Source: SZUA-265 sp966249405 (GTDB lineage Bacteria; Myxococcota_A; Polyangia; Polyangiales; Polyangiaceae). Taken from it: a DNA stretch of 7,181 bases. Positions within the stretch are counted from its first letter, which is position 1; the number at the start of each line of letters is the position of its first letter. Made by a program: the position numbers and the translations under genes. The stretch is taken from positions 1-7,181 of the forward strand of contig CBINDO010000380.1 of assembly GCA_966249405.1 (NCBI GenBank), read 5' to 3'. Below the pieces are notes generated by a model. The model worked only from the letters and a program-made list of their open reading frames with translations. It was not told the origin of the DNA and ran no database searches. Positions 1-5,326 of the stretch are shown in pieces.

Positions 1-99
1 TCGGAGAGCACCGCCAAGGGTCGCCTACGCAGCGCTCGGAAGGCCTTCGACATCGCGCTCAAGCGCGAACTAGCGCGCCGGAGCTCAGGACATTTATGA
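1..99 (+). CDS. C-terminal end of a probable ECF-type RNA polymerase sigma factor (partial)
   Basis: Only the last 32 codons are in the window, read in frame from base 1 to the TGA at 97-99. The translation contains STAKGRLRSARKAFD followed by a basic tail. This resembles the recognition helix and trailing helix of sigma-70 region 4.2, where a Thr/Ser precedes a K/R-x-R-L-x-R-A-R pattern. If correct, the protein directs RNA polymerase to a small set of promoters. The stop codon overlaps the start of the next gene as ATGA, which implies translational coupling and a shared operon. Regions 2 and 4.1 lie outside the window, so the assignment rests on a short motif and on the downstream partner. 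A LuxR-type or other helix-turn-helix C-terminus is the main alternative. Confidence 0.6.
   Translation, partial: SESTAKGRLRSARKAFDIALKRELARRSSGHL
87..90 (+). promoter_or_regulatory. Ribosome binding site of the membrane partner gene
   Basis: AGGA lies inside the last codons of the upstream sigma-like gene, five bases before the ATG at 96. It supports that ATG as the start and suggests that ribosomes finishing the upstream gene can re-initiate here. Confidence 0.6.
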
Positions 100-1037
100 C
101 TTCTTCCGAAGATCTCAGCCGCGAGGCAAAACTCCTCTTGCGCCAAGCTCGAGGCGGGGACCGAACGACGCGTGCAGAAGTGTCGGATTCCGTCGAGCGT
201 TTCCGTCGCATCAACGCTCCTCGCGTCGAGTTGCAGGCGCTGCGATCGGGCCGACCGTCAGCTAGCCGAGCCACACCTTGGGCCGTGCTCGCGGCGATTC
301 TCTCGGGCACACTCGGCGCCTACGCCACGGTGGGACAATCGCTGGGGCTGCCGGTCCCCGAGTGGTTCCCCCATGTCGAAGCATTGCCTTTGCTGAACGA
401 TGCCACGGCCACCGTCAACCCCGGAACGCCGCCTCTGCCACAACGCCGGGATGATAGGCTCGGTCGATCGCAAGTCTCCAATGGACGCGCATCTGACGAG
501 GGAGTGACCCGCGAGACAAGCGCCGCAGCGCAGGAGCTCGGCCGCGTTGCAGAAAGTGAACACGCGGACGTTCCGACAGTTTTCCAGTCTGCGCCAGAGT
601 CGAAGCCCGTGCCGGCGCCGCACGTCGCCCTGACGACCCCGGCGCGTTCCAACTCGCGCGGACTGGACACGACGCTCGGTCATGGCAAACCGTCGAGCGC
701 GGCGGCCGTGAGTGACGATGGCCCGACGCACGACGCTCCCGAAGCGGCATCGAGCTCCGCAACGGCTGCGGGAACGTTGGCTCTGGAGGTGCAAACCATC
801 ACTGCTGCGCGGGATGCACTCGATGCGGGCAATTGCGCGGCAGCCATTCGTCACCTCGACGCCCATCGTCAGCAGTTTCCGCGAGGCGCGCTGAGCGAAG
901 AACGGCAAGCCTTGTCTGCCATCTGCGAGTGCCGTCAGGGGCGAGGGACTGCATCCGCCGAGGCCTACGTCGGGAGACGCTCGGGGTCCCCATTGGCGCG
1001 CCGCGTCGCCACGGAATGCGCACTCGAGACACGGTGA
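96..1037 (+). CDS. Single-pass membrane protein with TPR-like C-terminus; candidate anti-sigma/sigma-partner
   Basis: 313 residues. Residues 1-60 are charged and presumably cytoplasmic. One hydrophobic helix spans about 62-84. Residues 85-228 form a Pro/Ala/Ser/Thr-rich, probably disordered periplasmic linker. Residues 229-310 are helical and carry an ARDALDAGN...AIRHLDAHRQQFPRGALSEER pattern like a TPR or Sel1-type helical pair, followed by an ICECRQGR segment and a closing SPLARRVATEC. From memory, this C-terminal pattern recurs in myxobacterial proteins encoded next to ECF sigma factors. The N-terminus has no His or Cys before residue 92, so the zinc-binding anti-sigma (HxxxCxxC) motif is absent. 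The start is fixed by an AGGA Shine-Dalgarno and the 4-bp ATGA overlap with the sigma-like gene. The likely role is to hold or sense for that sigma factor across the inner membrane. The coupling is seen in the sequence; the function is inferred. The four cysteines (247, 277, 279, 308) all lie in the presumed periplasmic domain and could form disulfides. Confidence 0.8.
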   Translation: MTSSEDLSREAKLLLRQARGGDRTTRAEVSDSVERFRRINAPRVELQALRSGRPSASRATPWAVLAAILSGTLGAYATVGQSLGLPVPEWFPHVEALPLLNDATATVNPGTPPLPQRRDDRLGRSQVSNGRASDEGVTRETSAAAQELGRVAESEHADVPTVFQSAPESKPVPAPHVALTTPARSNSRGLDTTLGHGKPSSAAAVSDDGPTHDAPEAASSSATAAGTLALEVQTITAARDALDAGNCAAAIRHLDAHRQQFPRGALSEERQALSAICECRQGRGTASAEAYVGRRSGSPLARRVATECALETR

Positions 1038-1097
1038 CGTTCACCGTCGCCGCGCCCATGCGCAAGTCAGCAACTCACACGCGCGCGACAAGCGACG

Positions 1098-2033
1098 TCA
1101 ACCGAATGCGAGCGTCAATGCCAGCGGCGTGGTGACGCTGCCGAGCAGAGTCGAGAGCACGAGGGCGCTGGCTATTGCCGATTGCTGGGCGTCGAAGTGC
1201 TGCGCCATCAGATGGACGTTGACGCCCACGGAAAGTGAGCTCATCAGTACGACGACGCGAGATTCGAGCAGCGGCAATTGCAGGATCTCACACAGCGCCC
1301 AAGCGACTAACGGTTGTAGAGCTAGCTTCATCGCGCAGATCACGATCGCCGTTGGCCAGCCCTTGCGAACGTCGTAGTGCGCGATGTCGAGGCCCAGCGC
1401 GATCAACGCCAATGGGCCAGCGGCTGCGCTGATGCCGTCTAGCGCGCCGCCAAGCGACGTCGGCAGTTCCACGCCGAGCAGAGCCACGAGCACGCCGCAC
1501 GCGATGCCCACGACAATCGGACTCGAGCCGACCTTCCACAGCGTTTTCCGGAGATTGGCCCAGTTGACATCCCCTTGGCGCGCGGTCTCGACGGCGAACG
1601 TGACCAATGTCCACAGGGTGACTGCGTTGAAGGTCATGATCCACGCCACGGCCGGCATGGCGACCGAGCCGATCAGCACGTGCACCAACGGCACGCCCAA
1701 GAGCCCGTTGTTGGAAAACACCGACGCGATGCCAACCAGAGCCGAGTCGGCCTTGCTCACGCCCAATACGAGTCGCGCCGCGGTCCAACCCGCTGCGAAG
1801 ACGAGAAGGCAGCTGCCGAAAAACGCCATCAGCAGGCGCGGATCGGCGGGCGTCTCACCACCCACCCGGCTGACGGCACGAAAGAGCAAGACGGGCAACG
1901 GCACCGCGAAGACGAAGCGATTGAGCAGCGTCGTCCAACGCCGCTTCCACGGCAACACCGCGGCCACGAGTGCCCCGAGCAACACGAGGCCAAACAGCGG
2001 AGCGGAGAGCCGTAGAAGCTGCAACAAGACCAT
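1098..2033 (-). CDS. AEC (auxin efflux carrier) family permease
   Basis: A hydrophobic protein of about 311 residues with roughly ten membrane segments, matching the usual 300-320 of AEC/malate-permease proteins (Mem_trans fold). Family signatures are visible: SNNGLLGVPL at about residues 107-116, the crossover-type motif N-x-G-x-x-G-x-P-L; LALIALGLDI near 208-217; KLALQPLVAWAL near 236-247; and a C-terminal SVGVNVHLMAQHFDA...STLLGSVTTPLAL block. Members export or import small carboxylates, auxin-like acids or amino acids through the inner membrane; the substrate cannot be read from sequence. The frame extends to a GTG at 2069, adding 12 polar residues. I prefer the ATG at 2033 because family members enter the first helix almost at once, but neither start has a good Shine-Dalgarno. 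The gene converges on the 96-1037 gene with a 60-bp gap. It lies downstream of the lipoprotein gene on the same strand but is separated from it by a strong terminator, so it needs its own promoter in 2034-2167. Confidence 0.88.
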   Translation of the reverse strand: MVLLQLLRLSAPLFGLVLLGALVAAVLPWKRRWTTLLNRFVFAVPLPVLLFRAVSRVGGETPADPRLLMAFFGSCLLVFAAGWTAARLVLGVSKADSALVGIASVFSNNGLLGVPLVHVLIGSVAMPAVAWIMTFNAVTLWTLVTFAVETARQGDVNWANLRKTLWKVGSSPIVVGIACGVLVALLGVELPTSLGGALDGISAAAGPLALIALGLDIAHYDVRKGWPTAIVICAMKLALQPLVAWALCEILQLPLLESRVVVLMSSLSVGVNVHLMAQHFDAQQSAIASALVLSTLLGSVTTPLALTLAFG

Positions 2034-2167
2034 CGCGCGCGGGGTGTAGCGAGCCGCGCCCGAGCCCACAAGCGAACGGTCCGCTATCCACTCATCGGGC
2101 GTGTTTGGGTGCGGCGAGCCCTGCCGCGCCGCTCGCTGTCGCCTCGTGCGGTATCGACGACGGTGGG

Positions 2168-2207
2168 AATGCGAAAAGCCGAGCCCGGGGGCTCGGCTTT
2201 TCGCATT
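2168..2207 (-). terminator. Intrinsic (bidirectional-looking) terminator of the lipoprotein gene
   Basis: A perfect 17-bp inverted repeat: left arm AATGCGAAAAGCCGAGC at 2168-2184, right arm GCTCGGCTTTTCGCATT at 2191-2207, with a six-base C/G loop. GC-rich at the core with an A-tract on one side and a T-tract on the other, it can act from either strand. It begins 34 nt past the lipoprotein stop codon on the minus strand, where a terminator is expected. It insulates the permease gene further downstream. Confidence 0.9.
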
Positions 2208-2240
2208 TGCGCGGTGATGCGCTGGCCTAAGGGACGCTCG

Positions 2241-4172
2241 TCACGGGACGAGGAAGAGCTCACCGAGCGTCGCGCCACTCACGGTGTTGTCCGTGACCAG
2301 AGCGGCGTTTGCCTCACCATCCAAGCGGACGCCATATCCCGCGATGTCGTTGAAGGTGCAGTTCTGAACCGGAACCGCGGCGTCGAGGTAGATGGCGGCG
2401 CTGTCCTCGGGATCCGCCGGGTTACCCGCGTGTTCCACGACGACGTACTGGAGCGCCGAATTGGTCGTCACGTTCAGCTCGACCTCGAGGCCGCGCCAGG
2501 AACCGGCCGAAGCATCCGTGCCGGTGAAGACGATGGGGTCTTCCTCGGTACCGACCGCGGTGACCGTTGCGGCGCCGCTGTTCCAACCGAAGGTGATGAA
2601 CGTGTCGGCGCTCATCTCGAAGTGGACGCCGGGTTCGATGGTGATCGACGAACCGTCGACGACGTACTGGGAGTTCAGGACTCGATAGGGCACGCCCAAG
2701 TCAGCGACCGTGCCTTCGGTGTCGTAGGTGTCGCCCTCGACGGCGATCACGTCGTCGCCGTTACCGGTGTAGCTGCCGCCCTGGGGCAGCGTCACGAGCG
2801 CGTTGGCCCCAGCGACGGTCAGGGGAATGCCCTCGGTTCCGGTGATGGTGAGATTTGCAGAGTCGGGGTCCAGGCCTTGTGCGCCGATCAGCGCACCCGT
2901 CTCGTTGTCTTCCAACGTGACGTTGTCGAGAGTGATCGCGGAACGGACCGAAAGCGCGGGATTCTCGTCGCCGCCGCCTTCGCGAACGGTCAGGTACGAT
3001 ATGTTCGAGTTGGTCCGCACGTTGATGCCCACGAGTAGGCTACGCCAGAAGCCGGCTTCGTCTGCTTCGCCCTGGAAGACGACGGGGTCGGTCTCGGTAC
3101 CGTTGATGAACAACGTTGGGTCCGAGCTGTTCCAACCCACCTCCATGAACGTGTCCGCAGAGAAGCGGTAGTCCACGCCAGCCTCGATGGTCAGCTCTGC
3201 GCTACCGCTGACGTACAGCGACTGCGCCTGCAAGTAAGGAATGCCGACGTCGTGAATGGTGACCGAATCGTTACCCTCGATCGAGTCGAAGTCGACCACC
3301 ACGGACTGCTCAAAGTTGTCTTCGAAAACGCCGCCCAACGGGAAGTTGGTGAGCCCACCGGGACCGGTCAAGCGTACCGCAGCGTCGAGCGAGCCGTAGA
3401 CCGACAACTTCTCGCTGTCGTCGGCGAAATCGCGCGCCTCCACGCCGACGTTGCCCGAGTCGACGACCTGCAGGTTTTCGACGTGCACGTCGGCGTTCAA
3501 GAGCACGGCCGCGACGTCCGCGCCGGCGTCCGATACCAACACGTTCTTGAACGTGCTGTTCGAGGTGACGTTCGGGCCAAAGATGACTTGGCGCCAGTAG
3601 CCAGGCTCCGACTCTTCGCCGCAAATGGTGATCGGAGCAGCTGCAGTGCCCTCCGCGAAGATGCTCACGGCGCCACTGTTCCAGCCGAACTCGAGCATCG
3701 AGTCGACGGCCATGATGATCTTGGTGCCCGGCTCGATCGTGAGCGACGCACCGTCCATGACATAGATCGTCTTGTCGACGTAGATCGTCCCGGACCAAGT
3801 CACGTCGCCGGTGACTTCGTCGTCTTCGATCACGGTCGCCCCATCGACGTCGCGGCTACCGCACCCGAAACGATCAGCGACGACTCCGCCGTCCCCTTCA
3901 CCCCCAGCGTCCGCCTCGGACGCGCCGCCGTCGGCGTCCAAACCGACGTCGAGGGTGTCCGCCTCCTCCGACGTAACCTCGCCTTCGGTCGTCTCACCGC
4001 CGGCGTCCTCGTGGTCCACGTGTTCGCCCGCGTCGGTGTCGGGCGTGGGCGAGCGGCCCGAGTCCTCCGTGTCGTCTGCGGGCGATTCAGTGACGTTCAC
4101 GGTGCACGCAGAAAGCATGCCGATCGCGATCCAACAGCTCAGAGCATTCGTACGGGTTGCAAAGGTGCGCAT
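2241..4172 (-). CDS. Beta-helix lipoprotein with three 183-residue repeats
   Basis: 643 residues. The N-terminus MRTFATRTNALSCWIAIG is a short signal peptide ending in the lipobox LSAC (20-23), so Cys23 should be lipidated; Thr at +2 fits outer-membrane sorting. Residues 27-100 are a low-complexity acidic linker (Asp, Glu, Ser, Thr, Gly). The rest is three repeats with an exact period of 183 residues: about 128-310, 311-493 and 494-643, the last cut short by about 33. Each has LTIE(P/A)G, then FGWNS or VGWNS, a GT-x-x-x-P-(I/V) strand, a WR turn, NV(T/R)(S/T)NS and a strand like YVVVEHAG. This pattern is typical of right-handed parallel beta-helix surface proteins. No catalytic set such as a polysaccharide-lyase triad was recognised, so a binding or structural role on the cell surface is the safer guess. 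The ATG at 4172 has GAGGAG upstream at a long 13-nt spacing; the nearer-upstream ATG at 4193 meets a stop after five codons. It is followed by a terminator and appears monocistronic. Confidence 0.88.
   Translation of the reverse strand: MRTFATRTNALSCWIAIGMLSACTVNVTESPADDTEDSGRSPTPDTDAGEHVDHEDAGGETTEGEVTSEEADTLDVGLDADGGASEADAGGEGDGGVVADRFGCGSRDVDGATVIEDDEVTGDVTWSGTIYVDKTIYVMDGASLTIEPGTKIIMAVDSMLEFGWNSGAVSIFAEGTAAAPITICGEESEPGYWRQVIFGPNVTSNSTFKNVLVSDAGADVAAVLLNADVHVENLQVVDSGNVGVEARDFADDSEKLSVYGSLDAAVRLTGPGGLTNFPLGGVFEDNFEQSVVVDFDSIEGNDSVTIHDVGIPYLQAQSLYVSGSAELTIEAGVDYRFSADTFMEVGWNSSDPTLFINGTETDPVVFQGEADEAGFWRSLLVGINVRTNSNISYLTVREGGGDENPALSVRSAITLDNVTLEDNETGALIGAQGLDPDSANLTITGTEGIPLTVAGANALVTLPQGGSYTGNGDDVIAVEGDTYDTEGTVADLGVPYRVLNSQYVVDGSSITIEPGVHFEMSADTFITFGWNSGAATVTAVGTEEDPIVFTGTDASAGSWRGLEVELNVTTNSALQYVVVEHAGNPADPEDSAAIYLDAAVPVQNCTFNDIAGYGVRLDGEANAALVTDNTVSGATLGELFLVP
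2244..2693 (-). repeat. Lipoprotein repeat unit 3 (truncated, 150 residues)
   Basis: Residues 494-643. Landmarks fall at E513, G529-W530-N531, W559-R560 and N567, again exactly 183 after unit 2. It stops about 33 residues short of a full unit, so the last part of the repeat, which precedes the xLG(V/I)PY junction, is missing at the protein's C-terminus. Confidence 0.82.
2694..3242 (-). repeat. Lipoprotein repeat unit 2 (549 bp, 183 residues)
   Basis: Residues 311-493. The same landmarks fall at E330, G346-W347-N348, W376-R377 and N384, each 183 residues after unit 1. The copy is clearly diverged: LTIEAG replaces LTIEPG and NVRTNS replaces NVTSNS. Confidence 0.85.
3243..3791 (-). repeat. Lipoprotein repeat unit 1 (549 bp, 183 residues)
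   Basis: Residues 128-310. Landmarks are E147 in LTIEPG, G163-W164-N165, W193-R194 and N201 of NVTSNS. Unit boundaries are set by the DVGIPY junction and are approximate; the period is exact. Confidence 0.85.
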
Positions 4173-4244
4173 AGTCTAGTTCCAACTCCTCATGGTCCAA
4201 CTGCTTGTCCCGTGCCGTCGCGAGCGAACCAAAAGGCTCACGCT

Positions 4245-4271
4245 AGGGCAGAGGGACGCAGAGTCTGCCCT
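4245..4271 (-). promoter_or_regulatory. Hairpin in the probable leader of the lipoprotein gene
   Basis: Inverted repeat AGGGCAGA (4245-4252) and TCTGCCCT (4264-4271) with an 11-nt loop. CTAG sequences flank both arms, shifted by a two-base bulge. It lies 73 nt upstream of the lipoprotein start codon, so it would be in the 5' leader if transcription starts further upstream. There is no T-tract, so it is not a standard terminator. Its role is unknown. Confidence 0.35.
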
Positions 4272-4463
4272 CTAGGTACGTCGCGCGCCAAGCCTTCTAC
4301 CCTCGGACGCGAGATTTTTGCGCTGCAAGGGTGATTGCGGCCGCGCCGACACCTGCGGATTTTGACTACGTTTGCGCCGAGTTGGGGCAATCGACCGCCG
4401 CCCTGGCCCGACGCGTGCAACATAAACCCACAAAAGCCACGGATCGATCCTAACCCCAAAGTT

Positions 4464-4477
4464 GGTTCAGTTGAACC
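4464..4477. promoter_or_regulatory. Operator-like palindrome
   Basis: GGTTCA-GT-TGAACC, a perfect 6-bp dyad with a 2-bp centre, in the intergenic gap 292 nt upstream of the lipoprotein start and 136 nt past the orphan gene's stop. Its size and symmetry suit a dimeric regulator. The GTTC-N4-GAAC core is loosely LexA-like but does not match a consensus I can assign with confidence. The neighbouring GGATCGATCC at 4441-4450 is also palindromic. Confidence 0.35.
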
Positions 4478-4612
4478 GAACTCTGCAATGGCTCAGTCCC
4501 ACCGGCTGATAGTCTACCGCACAAGTAGCGATTCGAACGCCCTCACACCTGGGGCGGCGGCAATCGCGGTAAGCTCAACACAGCCGAACCGTGGGTCCAA
4601 GCGCCACACTGC

Positions 4613-5179
4613 TCAACGTCCGACGCGGAAATAGATGCCGTCGCCCGCAACGAGCGCGGTCGGTTGATTCTTGAGGTTCAGACCGAGCGGCCCCAATACT
4701 TCGGCGTCGAAGTATAAACCCGCGCCCCACCCTTCGACACCACCTACGCCGTGACACGCAGCCTCCACGAGCAACGCCTTGCGCAGCGGTTCGCTGGGAA
4801 GTGAAACCTCGGCGAGCTGGTAACCGTCCCCGTTCGACAAGCTCACCTCGGCCGTGTCTTCGGCCTCCACCCATCGGCCACCGTACGTGAGGATACCCGC
4901 CGTAACGACATCTTGCTCCCGCAGGCGGTCGCGAAGTGAACGCACGAACGCAACTACGGTCGGCTTCTCGTCGCCGTCGGGAAACTCCAAGTATAGAGCA
5001 TGACCCAGAAAAACAGCGTGGGTGCAGGGCGCCGGCGGGGCCGCCGCCAGGGCGCGTCGACACGCCTCCCGAAACACACCGAATCGCGCCTGGAAGGTCT
5101 CGGTTCCCTCCGACTGGTACTCGTCTTCCTCGATCGCCACGTAGGAGATCAGCGCGCCAAAGGCATTCTCGTCGATCAC
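4613..5179 (-). CDS. Hypothetical protein, 188 residues
   Basis: I do not recognise a family. The protein is soluble-looking and slightly acidic, with no signal peptide or membrane helix. The N-terminal third is helical (about residues 24-47, TETFQARFGVFREACRRALA). A strand-rich middle follows (AVFLGHALYLEF, 55-66), then a helix (TVVAFVRSLRDRLREQ, 74-89) and a Gly-rich C-terminal half with alternating strands (GILTYGGRWVEAE, ACHGVGGVEGWGAGLYFDAEV). Its composition suggests a compact alpha/beta domain. The start is the GTG at 5179, the most upstream option after an in-frame stop. No good Shine-Dalgarno precedes it, and a GTG at 5140 would shorten it by 13 residues. It is divergent from the methyltransferase-like/coiled-coil gene across 147 nt, so the two may be co-regulated. 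Codon third positions are G/C-rich, supporting a real gene. Confidence 0.72.
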   Translation of the reverse strand: MIDENAFGALISYVAIEEDEYQSEGTETFQARFGVFREACRRALAAAPPAPCTHAVFLGHALYLEFPDGDEKPTVVAFVRSLRDRLREQDVVTAGILTYGGRWVEAEDTAEVSLSNGDGYQLAEVSLPSEPLRKALLVEAACHGVGGVEGWGAGLYFDAEVLGPLGLNLKNQPTALVAGDGIYFRVGR

Positions 5180-5326
5180 GGCGCGCGGTTTGTCACGCTC
5201 CGGGGATCGGGTTCAACGCCTAAGACTCCACTCGCGGCCGGTCGGGCCCGAACCCGCGCTTTTGACCCCACCTTCCCCGTAATTGCACTTGGTCGCCAGC
5301 GGCGACTGGGCTAAACCGCCTCGACG
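5180..5326. other. Divergent promoter region
   Basis: 147 nt between two divergent starts; it must hold promoters for both genes. A TTGACC at 5262-5267 on the + strand resembles a -35 box, but no -10 lies at the proper distance, so no promoter is called. Confidence 0.5.
5292..5306 (+). promoter_or_regulatory. Short GC hairpin ahead of the coiled-coil gene start
   Basis: GTCGCC-AGC-GGCGAC, a 6-bp GC-rich stem with a 3-nt loop, ends 20 nt before the ATG at 5327. It occupies the region just upstream of where a Shine-Dalgarno should be, and none is seen. It could be an operator half-site or affect translation; chance is also possible at this base composition. Confidence 0.3.

Larger units (their letters stand above)
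4173..4612. other. 440-nt intergenic region upstream of the lipoprotein gene
   Basis: No open frame here has a Shine-Dalgarno, family resemblance or convincing start. A + strand frame of 48 codons from an ATG at 4488 overlaps the end of the orphan gene antisense and looks like chance. No tRNA fold was found. The region should hold the lipoprotein promoter and the 3' end of the orphan gene's transcript, but no confident -35/-10 pair or T-tailed terminator is visible. It contains two inverted repeats, listed separately, and is longer than the other gaps in the window. Confidence 0.7.

Noticed and set aside
258..908. 216-codon minus-strand frame opposite the membrane partner gene
   Set aside because: It is Arg/Cys-rich and featureless, while the + strand has a ribosome binding site, a membrane helix and the TPR-like end.
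1033..1045. GGTGA-CGT-TCACC inverted repeat at the stop codon of the membrane partner gene
   Set aside because: A 5-bp stem with no T-tract is too weak for a terminator. No other terminator is visible in the 60-bp convergent gap.
1384..2049. 221-codon + strand frame antisense to the permease
   Set aside because: It is Thr/Pro/Arg-rich with no domain, and the minus strand encodes clear AEC motifs.
2109..3038. 309-codon open frame on the + strand opposite the lipoprotein gene
   Set aside because: Its protein is Arg/Asp/Val-rich without domains, and the opposite strand carries a lipobox and a clean 183-residue repeat. It starts within the terminator region with no ribosome binding site. It is a GC-rich shadow frame.
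3252..4334. 360-codon open frame on the + strand, also antisense to the lipoprotein gene
   Set aside because: Same reasons: its apparent repetition mirrors the repeats on the minus strand, and it runs past the lipoprotein start into the gap with no family resemblance.
4540..4560. Possible tRNA T-loop (GTTCGAATC on the minus strand near 4530)
   Set aside because: The flanking bases do not pair into a T-stem, and no acceptor, D or anticodon arm can be built around it.
4488..4634. 48-codon + strand small frame in the gap
   Set aside because: It has no Shine-Dalgarno or recognisable sequence and overlaps the 3' end of the orphan gene antisense.
5208..5256. CGGGTTC and GAACCCG inverted 7-mers in the divergent region
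   Set aside because: The arms are 35 nt apart and partly of G/C runs, which is expected by chance in this DNA.
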